Assembly (NCBI GenBank): GCA_964525675.1 | Contig: CAZGJW010000001.1 | Coordinates: forward strand, 1-64,000 | Direction: 5' to 3' | Length of the DNA: 64,000 bases | Origin: CAYSRJ01 sp964525675 | GTDB lineage: Bacteria; Spirochaetota; B62-G9; DRHN01 | In this document: in pieces, positions 50,537 to 60,002 of the stretch | Position numbering within the stretch: the stretch's first letter is position 1 | Layout of the letters: each line of letters begins with the position of its first letter | Translations under genes and position numbers: made by a program | The notes under the pieces: generated by a model | Database searches by the model: none | What the model saw: only the letters and a program-made list of their open reading frames with translations | What the model was told of the DNA's origin: nothing

Positions 50537-52294
50537 TTATCCTATGGCTATATGTTCCGTGGGATGGATCACCGGATATTTCTTTGTTCGCTGTGAAAGC
50601 GCAATAAAAACCGTTAAAGGTCCTACCCTCCCGATAAACATGAGCAAAATAATGACGAGCTTTCCCGTATTCGTAAGACTCGAAGTGATACCGGCAGACA
50701 GCCCGACCGTGCCGATTGCCGACACCACCTCAAACAGGATATGAACGCTCTCGAACTGCTCAGTCATGGTAAGAATGAGGGTGCCTGTAAATATAAGTAT
50801 CGCATAGAGAAAAAGTATAAAAAAGGCACGGTTAATCAGATCACCCGTAATAGAGTGATTAAAGATGGTGATCTCATCGCGATTTTTTATAATCCCGTTT
50901 ATGTATCCCCCGATTACGGCAATGGTATTGACCTTGACACCACCGGCGGTAGAGCCCGAAGCCCCTCCGATAAACATAAAAAGTACCATGATGAGATAGG
51001 TGAAACGGTTCAGCGATGTGATGTCGATGGTGTTGAAACCGGCAGTTCGCAGTGTAACAGACTGGAAAAAAGCGGCCAGGTACTGGGTTTTCATGTTCAG
51101 GGGGAGTATGCTATTACCATGCTCAAAGGCGTAGATTATGAGCATGCCGGATACAATGAGTATACAACTTACGGTGAGTACGGCCTTTGAGTTGAGCGTG
51201 AGACTGGCTCGTCTCTTCTCCCTGTAGCCGAAGAGAAGGTGAAGCCGGTCTCCGAACAGCCTATATACGTTCTGCAGAACGCTGAAACTAAACCCACCCA
51301 GAATAATGAGTGCAGCAATGGTGCCGTTGACGAGATAATTGTTCTTGAAGGAAACCAGATTATCAGAAAAGAGAGCAAAACCGGCATTACAGAAAGCCGA
51401 TACCGAATGAAAGAGCGAAACGAATAACGATTCCCTGTTGAATCCGAAAATCCACGAGAAGGCAATTATGAGCAGCAGGAATCCGATAAACTCGATGATC
51501 AGGGTGGAGCTTATAATGCTGCGCAGGGAGCCATGCAGGGATGTTGCGTCCTTCTCATCCAGAACGTACGATGCGATGAGCGTACTCTCGAGCGAAAGCT
51601 TTCTCCTGAACAGGAACATCATAAAGTATGAAAGAACCATGATGCCGAGCCCGCCGATCTGTATGAGCAGAAGAATCACCGTCTTTCCGGTAATGGAAAA
51701 TCTGGTAGCCGTATCAACGACAATCAATCCCGTTACGCATACTGCCGATGTGGCGGTGAAAAAAGAATCGATGAAGCCGAGCCTTGTTCTGTCGGCTGTC
51801 GCGTATGGCAACATGAGCAATAGCGTGCCCACGATAATGACCGACATGAAACTGAACAGCACTGCCTGTGCCGGATGTGTAGCTACTCGCCTGAGCAGGG
51901 TATTGATGCTGCGAATTCTCCCCCCGATTTTCACCATGATAAAAATATTACGAAGGATGATCACATATTTTCCCATTGAGGCGAGATCACGTGCCTTCAT
52001 TATATAACCAGTATATTTGCTGAACAGGAAGAGAAGTAGAAATACACCGAGAAAGACTACTTCCGGGATATGCTGCTGAAAATAATCGATTTTTTGTTGG
52101 GCGCGCACGATCCCGCTTACAATTTCAAATATGAACAGGAGCAGTATGACATAATCGATCGCGTTTGTGAGGTATCCAGCCATGGTTGATTTGAGCCGAC
52201 TGAACTCGATGAACAGTGAGATGACTCCCAGCAGGAGCACCACGGCAACGATCACGTTTGATTTTTCACGTTTTTTCATCCATGCACTATCCAC
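50537..52294 (-). CDS. trkH: TrkH/KtrB-family potassium channel subunit
   Basis: 585 residues. About four extra N-terminal helices (to residue about 150) precede the four-repeat channel core with filter-like segments TSAVCVTGLIVVDT, VSAFCNAGFALFSDN, LRTAGFNTIDI and SAIGTVGLSAGIT. Inner-membrane K+ uptake with TrkA. The annotated start is a GTG at 52294; ATG 52279 is possible. First gene of trkH-trkA-PAS(-pdxA). Confidence 0.9.
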   Translation of the reverse strand: MDSAWMKKREKSNVIVAVVLLLGVISLFIEFSRLKSTMAGYLTNAIDYVILLLFIFEIVSGIVRAQQKIDYFQQHIPEVVFLGVFLLLFLFSKYTGYIMKARDLASMGKYVIILRNIFIMVKIGGRIRSINTLLRRVATHPAQAVLFSFMSVIIVGTLLLMLPYATADRTRLGFIDSFFTATSAVCVTGLIVVDTATRFSITGKTVILLLIQIGGLGIMVLSYFMMFLFRRKLSLESTLIASYVLDEKDATSLHGSLRSIISSTLIIEFIGFLLLIIAFSWIFGFNRESLFVSLFHSVSAFCNAGFALFSDNLVSFKNNYLVNGTIAALIILGGFSFSVLQNVYRLFGDRLHLLFGYREKRRASLTLNSKAVLTVSCILIVSGMLIIYAFEHGNSILPLNMKTQYLAAFFQSVTLRTAGFNTIDITSLNRFTYLIMVLFMFIGGASGSTAGGVKVNTIAVIGGYINGIIKNRDEITIFNHSITGDLINRAFFILFLYAILIFTGTLILTMTEQFESVHILFEVVSAIGTVGLSAGITSSLTNTGKLVIILLMFIGRVGPLTVFIALSQRTKKYPVIHPTEHIAIG

Positions 52295-52420
52295 ATCGGA
52301 CAGAAATTTTCAATCCTTGTTCGATTTATTGAATATATATGTTCTTTTCAGTGCTTCAATATAATATATTGTGCCCGCATAGAAAAATTCAAAAAAGAAC
52401 GGTATCGGGCTATCAGTCTG

Positions 52421-52741
52421 TTGCATCGTCTGCAAAGATCAACAAGTGTGGCAGAACAGAAAGGTATTTCACTGCTGGAAGAATATGCTCTAAAATCAGA
52501 TGCTTCAGAGCACATGATTGATGAGGTTCAAAATATACTCGAACTCATGACCCACAGAGACCGGACTGCTTTTGCCAGGCGAGCACGTATCCTCCTGGGA
52601 AACCTCAACAGATACGCACATGGGTTCGATGTCTCTGATTGCTTCAGTACTGCTCTTAATGATGACAGGCTGCTCCGACTCGACAGGTTCTGCTTCCTCT
52701 CCGTTTCCTGCATCGTATGGAACGTGACCGGAACGCCATGA
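52421..52741 (+). CDS. Possible helical protein or gene fragment, unknown
   Basis: The frame gives an amphipathic helical stretch (RLQRSTSVAEQKGISLLEEY, HMIDEVQNILELMTHRDRTA, ARILLGNLNRYAHGF) that looks protein-like but has only a TTG start (52421) without ribosome site. The preceding codons (RIEKFKKERYRAISLLH) fit the same protein back to about 52376. The last third changes character. Either a truncated gene or chance. It lies between divergent trkH and the end of a glycosyltransferase gene. Confidence 0.3.
   Translation: MHRLQRSTSVAEQKGISLLEEYALKSDASEHMIDEVQNILELMTHRDRTAFARRARILLGNLNRYAHGFDVSDCFSTALNDDRLLRLDRFCFLSVSCIVWNVTGTP
52620..52727 (+). CDS. Possible 35-residue lipoprotein-like peptide
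   Basis: ATG 52620 opens a frame MSLIASVLLLMMTGCSDSTG after three codons, a good lipoprotein signal with lipobox MTGC, and stops at 52727 after SPFPASYGT. It overlaps the 52421 frame in another phase and lacks a clear ribosome site. It may be a lysis-protein-like lipopeptide, or the stump of a larger lipoprotein gene. Confidence 0.3.
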   Translation: MGSMSLIASVLLLMMTGCSDSTGSASSPFPASYGT

Positions 52742-52774
52742 GCAAAAAAGATGATAGATTGAATCCCCGGGATT

Positions 52775-54271
52775 TTATCTGCGATGTATCACTCGATAGA
52801 GCTGTTTGCCGATACGTTCCTGCGAGTACACCCGCTCTACCACCTCCTTGTTTACCCGTACCAGCGCTTCCCGGCGCTCCTGGTCGAAGAGCCGCAGGGT
52901 TGCGAGCACACTCGTTTCATTGCGGTCGATGAAACCCTTGACGTATCCAGGATCTTTGAGCTTGAGCACCTTCTTCAGTCGTTCCTGCAGGCCCAAATCC
53001 GGATCTTTTTCGCCGTTTCCAATATCCTTGTAATCCTTACCGTCTACAATCAATGCATTATAGAGATGACCAAGCTTCATACCAGAAGCCTGAAAATCAG
53101 GTGTTATGTAGGGTATGCTTCTGCCGATGACGGCCCTGTCCAGCAGCCAGGGTTCTATATAGGAGAATCCAAATCCCTCCAGAATACTCGTTGTAATGAC
53201 AAGGTCTGAAGCGCTGTAGAGATCGCCGATACTGTAACTCACTATTTTCGAGCTATCCATCGGATCATACTCGCGTTCCAGTGAGATGAGGTCTCCCAGG
53301 CCGATCGTTACTGGCAACCCATGTTTCTGTACAAATTCGACGAGCCGGTTTGCATACATGGCGTCGTCACCCGATTCCGGTTTGATGCTCACGAGCAGGT
53401 GGTAGGGATCCTTCAACCTGCAGTTGTCCCGCACCCTAGTATTATCAACGAGAAGGTTGAAAAAATTGATGAGAAATATCGCCTCTTCCACATTCTTGCG
53501 GCGCACACAGCGTACAGGATAAAGGAGAAATCGAATGTCGGGGGAGAGGCCTTCCCTGGTGATTATTTTCTCTCGAAGCTCTTTTCTGCGGTCATCGGGA
53601 GGCACGATTGTCCTGTCAACCGGATTGGGGATATAGTGTATGTTTACCTCTTCGATGCCGTGCTCAAGAAGCCGCATTCGATCATAGCGGTTTATTGCGA
53701 TGTACGTAATACTTGGGTATGCAGGATAGAGAATGCTGTGCCAGTCAGGCACCACCCCGAACCTGGGGTGATGAAACTTCTTTACATTCCTGAAGAATGC
53801 AGGGCGCTGCTGTACAAAGTCATGACATCGGTAGATAAACCTCTTGCCCATCCCCCTGGTATATGCATACTGCGTATACAGGTAGAATGCATAGGTTACA
53901 TAAGGCTGTATACCGATCCCCAGGTTTTCAATCATGATGAGATCCATATCGGCAAGTTTGTCCACCAGCACCTCAGCCAGATTGGTGCCCATCCATACGT
54001 AGTCGTGCACCTGCTGATCGAAAACCGTTTTACCACTAAGCCTGCCGGCAGCCTCCTCAGCGTTGAACTCATCAATGTTTCGAAAATCCACGTTTCGCGG
54101 CAGGGGCTTGATGAACTCCTCGTAATCAGGGGCCAGCTTGCCAAAGAGCGTAATTCTCATGTCGGGATCGATTGCACTCAGGGCGCGTACATTCCGTGCA
54201 ATCACCGTGTTCACGCCATCTCTAAACCCGATGCCGTAGTGGCCGATTCCAAGGTGCAACTTTTTTTTCAT
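52775..54271 (-). CDS. Glycosyltransferase (GT4-like)
   Basis: 498 residues, no membrane segment. N-terminal LGIGHYGIGFRDGVNTVIARN, nucleotide-sugar side VRCVRRKNVEEAIFLINFF and the GT4-type acidic motif TSILEGFGFSYIEPWLLDRA (E-x7-E). Longer than the usual 380-400 residues because of an extended N-terminal domain. Last gene of the minus-strand block from 64 kb, 29 nt after another glycosyltransferase. Acceptor and sugar unknown. Confidence 0.75.
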   Translation of the reverse strand: MKKKLHLGIGHYGIGFRDGVNTVIARNVRALSAIDPDMRITLFGKLAPDYEEFIKPLPRNVDFRNIDEFNAEEAAGRLSGKTVFDQQVHDYVWMGTNLAEVLVDKLADMDLIMIENLGIGIQPYVTYAFYLYTQYAYTRGMGKRFIYRCHDFVQQRPAFFRNVKKFHHPRFGVVPDWHSILYPAYPSITYIAINRYDRMRLLEHGIEEVNIHYIPNPVDRTIVPPDDRRKELREKIITREGLSPDIRFLLYPVRCVRRKNVEEAIFLINFFNLLVDNTRVRDNCRLKDPYHLLVSIKPESGDDAMYANRLVEFVQKHGLPVTIGLGDLISLEREYDPMDSSKIVSYSIGDLYSASDLVITTSILEGFGFSYIEPWLLDRAVIGRSIPYITPDFQASGMKLGHLYNALIVDGKDYKDIGNGEKDPDLGLQERLKKVLKLKDPGYVKGFIDRNETSVLATLRLFDQERREALVRVNKEVVERVYSQERIGKQLYRVIHRR

Positions 54272-54300
54272 TCTCTCACTCCCTCGCTTACTCCCTAATG

Positions 54301-55497
54301 TCAGGTTTGTTGTGTTTTCAGGAGGGCCCGATCCCTGAGACTAATAGGAACGGTTTTTTTATCGACCATCACCTTCCTGTACAGTTTTACATGTTTCTTT
54401 GCCGTAATGTTCCATCCGATAGATTCACGGACATAATTGAGCGCCCGTTTACTGTACTCAGCCTGAAGATCGTCGTCTTCCATGATGTTGATAATTGCTC
54501 GCTTTAATTCTGTGTCGTTACCAGGCGGCACCGCTATACCTGCACCGCTCGCCTCGATTTCAGCTTTGAGTCCCTCGATTCCGGAGGCTACAACAGGAAC
54601 GCCGAGAGAAAAGGAGTGGGCAAGATTTCCACTCTGTGAGGCAAAGGTATACGGCATGACCATTGCGTCAAAGGAGGCGAGAATCCGCTCGTACTCTCCA
54701 GGAGAAAAACTTCCCAGAAGCACCTTGATACTGTTCCTTGAAGCACTCTTTTCGACAATACCAAGAAGTTTTTTCTTGTACTCGATCTGTTGGGGATCTC
54801 CAAGCCTCGCATCACCCGCAAGTACCAGTGTCGTATCAGGGCCCAGATGTCTCGACAGATCGTCCCACATAGACAACACCCGGTGAAATCCCTTTGTGGG
54901 AGTGAACCAGCCGAGCATACCGAGCACCTTCTTGCCCCTCAGACCAAGCGCATCCTTCGCGCTATCCCTGGAGATGGATTTTCGTACTGATGCACCGTGC
55001 GGTATGACATATACGTTTTCCACAATACGGCCCAGGTTTGTGTGGAGATAGGCCCACTGGTAAAGTGCATGCACGATCCCGGCATCTACAAGCATTTGCA
55101 TTGTATCCAGGTAGGAGCAGATCATGAAGCTCAGCTCGGTGTACACGGAATGGTAGGTTACAACCACCGGCGGCTTACCCTCGACTTTCCACCGAAACAG
55201 GGGTCTGAAGAGGCCGCTTGCATTATCGCCCCCGGTGCGGTAGAGCCCGAACTCATGCTGAATATGTACGACGTCAGGCCGTATGCTCTTAACTACCTCG
55301 TACACGGCCTCATCCCAGCCGTGATGATCGGTATCGATTACCGGGTAAACATTTTTTTCTCCCGGAGCTCCGCCATCCGGATGACAGATAATGTGGATAT
55401 CATTACCCTCATGCTGCAATGCTTCGACCAGCTCTTTAGAGTAGGTTGCAATGCCGCAGTGCCGCGGAAGCCAGCTCGACAACCATGCAATCTTCAT
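54301..55497 (-). CDS. GT4-family glycosyltransferase
   Basis: 398 residues. Begins IAWLSSWLPRHCGIATYSKE, the GT4 glycine-rich loop, and has LGMLGWFTPTKGFHRVL, DAMVMPYTFASQSGNLAHSF and GVPVVASGIEGLKAEIEASG. The GxxS/N-Q-S segment replaces the usual SxxExFG, as in some mannosyltransferases. Cytoplasmic sugar transfer from a nucleotide sugar. 49 nt after the epimerase gene. Confidence 0.85.
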   Translation of the reverse strand: MKIAWLSSWLPRHCGIATYSKELVEALQHEGNDIHIICHPDGGAPGEKNVYPVIDTDHHGWDEAVYEVVKSIRPDVVHIQHEFGLYRTGGDNASGLFRPLFRWKVEGKPPVVVTYHSVYTELSFMICSYLDTMQMLVDAGIVHALYQWAYLHTNLGRIVENVYVIPHGASVRKSISRDSAKDALGLRGKKVLGMLGWFTPTKGFHRVLSMWDDLSRHLGPDTTLVLAGDARLGDPQQIEYKKKLLGIVEKSASRNSIKVLLGSFSPGEYERILASFDAMVMPYTFASQSGNLAHSFSLGVPVVASGIEGLKAEIEASGAGIAVPPGNDTELKRAIINIMEDDDLQAEYSKRALNYVRESIGWNITAKKHVKLYRKVMVDKKTVPISLRDRALLKTQQT

Positions 55498-55546
55498 AAT
55501 AATCTCTCCTCAGTTATTGACAAACTCATTGTTATTACAAAAATTC

Positions 55547-56608
55547 TTACGGTTCGTATCCCAGACCTGGCCGATCTCCCGCGTAAAGCACTCCGTCTCT
55601 CAGAATGAGAGATCCTTTCGTTGGGTCTCCCTGGAGTCCCATGAATCCATCCAGATCTGCATAGAGCACATTTGACCGCGCAAGGGCAAAGTGGAGGCCG
55701 GCGGCTATTGCGAGCTCACACTCATCCATACAGCCAACCATCACCTCGAGGCCGGCCGATCGAGCCACGGCGTTTATCATAAGTGCTTCATAGATTCCAC
55801 CGGCTTTCATGATCTTGATGTTCACCATATCAACGAGCTCTCCGCGAGCGAGGCGGAATGCATCCCTGAGCGACATGATGCTCTCGTCCGCCATAATGGG
55901 AATAGCCGCCTCATGCGTCACAGCCCCAAGCAGGGGAAGCTCATCCCTGGGTGTCGGCTGCTCTAAAAGTTCGATGCGGGCGCATTCTGTTTTGTGTATG
56001 AACTGCATTGCCTGTTCCTTTGAATAACCCTGGTTGGCATCAAACCTGAGCTCCAGTTCATCGCCTGCCTTTTTCCGCACCCGCAGGACACGCTCGATAT
56101 CCTCTTCCACGTTCAGGCCGCCCTTTAGCTTGACCGCTGTAAACCCACTTCTCATGTATGAGAGTACCCGCTCAATGGTTCTGTCAACCGGGAGTATACC
56201 CACGGTGATGCTGGTTTTTATGCACGGCCGGTATCCACCGAGCAGTTTCCAGAGCGGAAGGCCGCATACTTTTCCCAGTATGTCGTGCAGGGCCATATCG
56301 ACACACGCTTCTGATGAAGGATGTCCTTTGAGATTAGGCCTGAGCTCCTCAAGCAGCAGAGCTATGCGCAGCGGATCCCGTCCACGGAGCGCAGAATCAA
56401 TCGTATCACACACATCCTGCAGAACCGTATCTGCCGTTTCTCCTGTAACTGCCCGGTCAGGAGCAGCGCAGCCGTAGCCAACGATACCCCCATCCGTTCC
56501 CACGCGCAGAAACACGTTCACCGCTGTTTCAACCCGTTCATACGCAATAGAGTAGGGTTCCCTGAGGGAGAAAGAAAGTGGATATGCCTCGATTGTTCGT
56601 ATCTTCAT
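55547..56608 (-). CDS. Enolase-superfamily epimerase (dipeptide epimerase / DgcA-like)
   Basis: 353 residues of the muconate-lactonizing/Ala-Glu epimerase subgroup. KLK (Lys160, Lys162) acts on one face, metal ligands are Asp190 (FDANQ), Glu216 (LLEQP) and Asp241 (MADES), and Lys268 (IKIMKAGG) on the other face; all are present. Relatives epimerise L-Ala-D/L-Glu or other dipeptides; DgcA racemises N-acetyl-glutamate together with the DUF1611 protein DgcN. A DUF1611 domain is encoded two genes upstream, which favours a DgcA-like role. Gap to the creatininase-family gene is 2 nt. Confidence 0.75.
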   Translation of the reverse strand: MKIRTIEAYPLSFSLREPYSIAYERVETAVNVFLRVGTDGGIVGYGCAAPDRAVTGETADTVLQDVCDTIDSALRGRDPLRIALLLEELRPNLKGHPSSEACVDMALHDILGKVCGLPLWKLLGGYRPCIKTSITVGILPVDRTIERVLSYMRSGFTAVKLKGGLNVEEDIERVLRVRKKAGDELELRFDANQGYSKEQAMQFIHKTECARIELLEQPTPRDELPLLGAVTHEAAIPIMADESIMSLRDAFRLARGELVDMVNIKIMKAGGIYEALMINAVARSAGLEVMVGCMDECELAIAAGLHFALARSNVLYADLDGFMGLQGDPTKGSLILRDGVLYAGDRPGLGYEP

Positions 56609-56610
56609 TT

Positions 56611-57411
56611 TCAGTACCGTTTCTCGTGTATCTCATCCATGTTGAGATGCCTTAAATCATCCACGAAACGAACAAGATGTTCAATCATGATATGCCACAG
56701 CCGTTCACCCTTTTCACGAGTTGCTTTCGTTGGGTCTCCCAGAATTCCACTCCGTGAAATCTTCTCGGTCTGCGTATACCACTCCACGCTCCTGCTCGTA
56801 CTGAAGTTGAGATACCTGCTCGAAAATCTGGGTATTGATTTCTTTGCCTTTTTCATATCGACCAATTCGGGTCTTACTGCCAGAGCAGTGCTCGTCTCCA
56901 TTTCTCCGGCATGAGCGTCGTTTGGGGTTTCTATGATTTTCTGCACATCCACGTCACTTGTCTCACCGGTATCGACACAGGCGAAGATGCGGGCTTCACG
57001 GTTTATCATCTGGGCTGCATTCTGCAACGCAGGACCATTACCTCCATGACCATTGATGATCACCAGCTTACGTATGCCGTGACGCGCTATACTTATACCT
57101 ATCTCATAGACCAGCCTGGTGAGGGTCTCATTACTGAGGCTGATAGTACCGCTGAACCCCATGTGATGGTAAGATACACCATAGGAGACCAACGGCAGTA
57201 CGATGGGTTTCGGTTCGCTCATCGCCTCTGCCACGGATCTGGCAAGATACTCTGCATCGAATGCATCGGTATCCAGGGGCAGATGTGGGCCGTGCTGCTC
57301 GGTGGAGCCTACGGGAAGAAGCGCAATATCGATATCGGAGAAGCGCTGTTTTGCCTCAACCCAGGTAAGTTCCCCAAGTAAGATACCAGATTTCCCTTTC
57401 TTCACATCCAT
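56611..57411 (-). CDS. Creatininase-family amidohydrolase (second copy)
   Basis: 266 residues from ATG 57411, since AAGGAG is 7 nt upstream; an ATG at 57432 overlapping the previous stop is less well placed. Metal motifs GSTEQHGPHLP, LDTDAFD, INGHGGN and HAGEMETS are intact. The C-terminal LGDPTKATREKGERL matches the other family member at 10819. It lies between the DgcN-MurL-like fusion and the epimerase, so a peptide, lactam or N-acyl substrate containing glutamate is plausible. Confidence 0.8.
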   Translation of the reverse strand: MDVKKGKSGILLGELTWVEAKQRFSDIDIALLPVGSTEQHGPHLPLDTDAFDAEYLARSVAEAMSEPKPIVLPLVSYGVSYHHMGFSGTISLSNETLTRLVYEIGISIARHGIRKLVIINGHGGNGPALQNAAQMINREARIFACVDTGETSDVDVQKIIETPNDAHAGEMETSTALAVRPELVDMKKAKKSIPRFSSRYLNFSTSRSVEWYTQTEKISRSGILGDPTKATREKGERLWHIMIEHLVRFVDDLRHLNMDEIHEKRY

Positions 57412-57428
57412 CGACATTCTCCTTGTTA

Positions 57429-60002
57429 TCATACCGAAAGTGGATCAAAACTCCGCCACTGACCATCTACTATTTTAAGCGCTCCCCGGGCATGCTGGAG
57501 ATAGATGCGAAACAGCGGTCCTCGTATTTTGGGAGGTATGGTTTCAAAAGGTGAGTGCTCAGCATCGAAACGAAGGCTCTCCACCTCAGGATGAGGCGTT
57601 GCCCCTTCCCCTCCAGAAAGCATCCCCTTCTCACTGAGTAGATAGAGAACATGATCCATAACAGAAGACTCCTGATGCAGGCGCATGCGGGGCAATTCTC
57701 CAATACACACTGCCACCTGTTCTTCCGTATAACCGCAGAAGGACGGATCGGCGTCCAATGCTTTTAACATCCCTACAGTGCGGTGACACTTTTCGCACTT
57801 CCCGCATGGTCGAGTCCGGTCCTTTTCTATCGATGCAGCATGACAGGATATTTGATTGCGCTGCAGTTGAGGGTACCGCTCCACAAGTATCTTTTGTACC
57901 AGCAGTTCCGAAAGTGACCGAAGGATGGAAAACTGCTCGATACCATATCCCTTGGCGTTGAAGTAGCCGCTCAGAGCAAGGTCGAAGTATCGACTCTGGT
58001 CGTAAAGTCCGTCGAAATACGGTATTCCTTGCAAGAAGCAGCGTCGCGTGGTATCGTATTCGTTACCAATAAGCAGTAGTCCGATGCCGCGTTTCCTGAG
58101 CACGGGAAGGGCACCGAACAGAAACACGGCCACAGTCCAGAGCCGTATCGGGTAGTCATCAGCCCGTATATCAAGAAAATTCTGTCTGATAAAGGGAAAA
58201 TGCTCGAGCATCCAGGAAAAAACGCGATCGGAGTTGGTCCATACCCTGGCGGTTCGCGGAATCCCGGACCTGAATGCACGGTAGCTGTTCAGTGCCGTGT
58301 ACCAGTGTCTTCCTGATTCGTTGATAAACACCGGATGAGCCTCTATACAGGTCTCATCCATCAGCCCGAAGCTCAGGAGGCTCTCCTTTCCCCCGCTGGT
58401 CAGTACGGCACAGCGGTTTCGATCGGTCTCCCAGCACTGTAACGATTCGGGCTGTAGATCGGGAAATAAAAGCTCAGCCTGCACATAGGATGGCCTTTTC
58501 TCGATCTTCATGGGATGAAATCCGGCTATAAGAAACGGATTGTGCTCGAGAAACTTCTTCACATATATTTCCCGCGCCGTATTCCGGAGCATGTATCTGA
58601 GAAATCGTCGATCGAACTCATCGTATACACCATGCAGAACAATGCTCCGGCAGAAAAGACCGTAGTTGAGCGCAATCTGCACAGCTATCATAGACGCCAG
58701 GTTTGTTGATGCCATGTCTTCAGGCTGAAACATCTCCTCTTCAAAGCGGTATATTAGATTGATGCTGTCGACCGCACCTCCCCTGTGAATCGAATACGGT
58801 GCTATAACGCGGTCCCGCTCTACACGAATTGGCCCCACCTCAAGCGAGTCGATGATAAGCAGGCTACTGGTTTCTTCGCCCCAGGATTTTCGTTCCTTCT
58901 GCTTCTTACGGTACTTCCTGTTCACCTCGGGTTTGTATCGAACGAGATACGCTGTAATTTCATCCGCTCCCGAGATGAGCACGTCAGCAACAGGAAGGCT
59001 CGTCTCTTTTGAAATACGACTGCAAACGCGCCCTATTTCTTCCGGTTTTAGACCTTCATGGTTCAGGGTGACAGCACCGACAGGTCTTCCCGAAACGATT
59101 TCCAGTGCCTTTATCTGCAGGCCGAGCGGATGTAGCGTATATCCGGGAAACCCGTCGTACTCCTTCCGCGAAGGCGCATGCTGAAGCACGATAACATCGG
59201 GGCGTCCTGCTGTAAGTATCTCCATTCCGCCCGGGTAGGCCGGATTCAGGAAGCTTCCCTGCCCTTCAATCAAAATCACATCTGGGTGGTTGTCGTGCCA
59301 GGCCTGCCAGACCGCATTCTCGATCTCGCCAGTCACGAAATCAACGATAAGGGAATCGATGATAATGCTGTAGTGCGCCCCCTGCATCCATGCCGTCTGA
59401 CCCGTACCGATAAGCTCGACGCTGAGCCCCGCCTCCCGGAATGCATCGTACAGAATCCAGGCTGTGGTTCTCTTACCGAGCGCAGAATCCGTACCGAGTA
59501 CCGCAATCTTCAGTGATTTGACCTCCTTGATTTTCCCGCTGAAGAAGTGCATTTCATCCCTGGGAGGAAGCTTCCGTATATCGCGTAATTTGACGTTGTG
59601 CCGAGCAGCCAGTTCTGCAAAATCCGGATCTTCGGAGAGTATATCGTGCAGGCCGCTATCCACATGGAGCCCGAGCCTGATTGCCTCTTTCACATCCTTC
59701 CGTGCCTTTTCACTCAGCCTCCCTCCGTCCGGTGCAAGGCCCACAACGAAATGAGTGGCCTGCGTACCAGCTTCCTCAGCAGCCTGTACAGCCGCAGTCA
59801 GGTCTTCATACACTGGGATACCCGTAGCCCTGCCGTCGAGCACCTCTCCCGCATCCATTCCCGCATAACGGCTGTCGATTACGGAAAGTGCACGGTAGCG
59901 TTCCGTTCGGCGTACGAGGCCATGGGCTGTCTTGCCGTTTGTTGTCGCAAATGCTCCCTCGCAGTACACGATTGCGTTGCCATCGGGCCAGTGATTCATC
60001 AT
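57429..60002 (-). CDS. DUF1611 (DgcN-like) - PP-loop (MurL-like) fusion protein
   Basis: 857 residues. Residues 1-360 are a complete DUF1611/COG3367 protein: Rossmann N-terminus, P-loop VLGTDSALGKRTTA (168-181), IEGQGSFLNPAYPG and LQHAPSRKEYDGFPGY. A basic linker (361-373) follows. Residues about 376-857 hold a PP-loop ATP-pyrophosphatase-like domain: GVYDEFDRRFLRYM, VLTSGGKESLL (535-541), GNEYDT and a zinc-type cysteine cluster RPCGKCEKCHR (733-739). From memory this is the family of MurL, the ATP-dependent epimerase of UDP-MurNAc-L-Ala-L-Glu. DgcN acts on D-glutamate as N-acyltransferase, so both halves point to glutamate chirality. Overlaps the PLP-enzyme gene by 4 bp. Confidence 0.7.
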   Translation of the reverse strand: MMNHWPDGNAIVYCEGAFATTNGKTAHGLVRRTERYRALSVIDSRYAGMDAGEVLDGRATGIPVYEDLTAAVQAAEEAGTQATHFVVGLAPDGGRLSEKARKDVKEAIRLGLHVDSGLHDILSEDPDFAELAARHNVKLRDIRKLPPRDEMHFFSGKIKEVKSLKIAVLGTDSALGKRTTAWILYDAFREAGLSVELIGTGQTAWMQGAHYSIIIDSLIVDFVTGEIENAVWQAWHDNHPDVILIEGQGSFLNPAYPGGMEILTAGRPDVIVLQHAPSRKEYDGFPGYTLHPLGLQIKALEIVSGRPVGAVTLNHEGLKPEEIGRVCSRISKETSLPVADVLISGADEITAYLVRYKPEVNRKYRKKQKERKSWGEETSSLLIIDSLEVGPIRVERDRVIAPYSIHRGGAVDSINLIYRFEEEMFQPEDMASTNLASMIAVQIALNYGLFCRSIVLHGVYDEFDRRFLRYMLRNTAREIYVKKFLEHNPFLIAGFHPMKIEKRPSYVQAELLFPDLQPESLQCWETDRNRCAVLTSGGKESLLSFGLMDETCIEAHPVFINESGRHWYTALNSYRAFRSGIPRTARVWTNSDRVFSWMLEHFPFIRQNFLDIRADDYPIRLWTVAVFLFGALPVLRKRGIGLLLIGNEYDTTRRCFLQGIPYFDGLYDQSRYFDLALSGYFNAKGYGIEQFSILRSLSELLVQKILVERYPQLQRNQISCHAASIEKDRTRPCGKCEKCHRTVGMLKALDADPSFCGYTEEQVAVCIGELPRMRLHQESSVMDHVLYLLSEKGMLSGGEGATPHPEVESLRFDAEHSPFETIPPKIRGPLFRIYLQHARGALKIVDGQWRSFDPLSV

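Noticed and set aside
53321..54298. Long plus-strand open frame of 325 codons
   Set aside because: It is antisense to the glycosyltransferase gene, which has clear GT4 motifs and a coherent start; the plus-strand translation has no family-like pattern.
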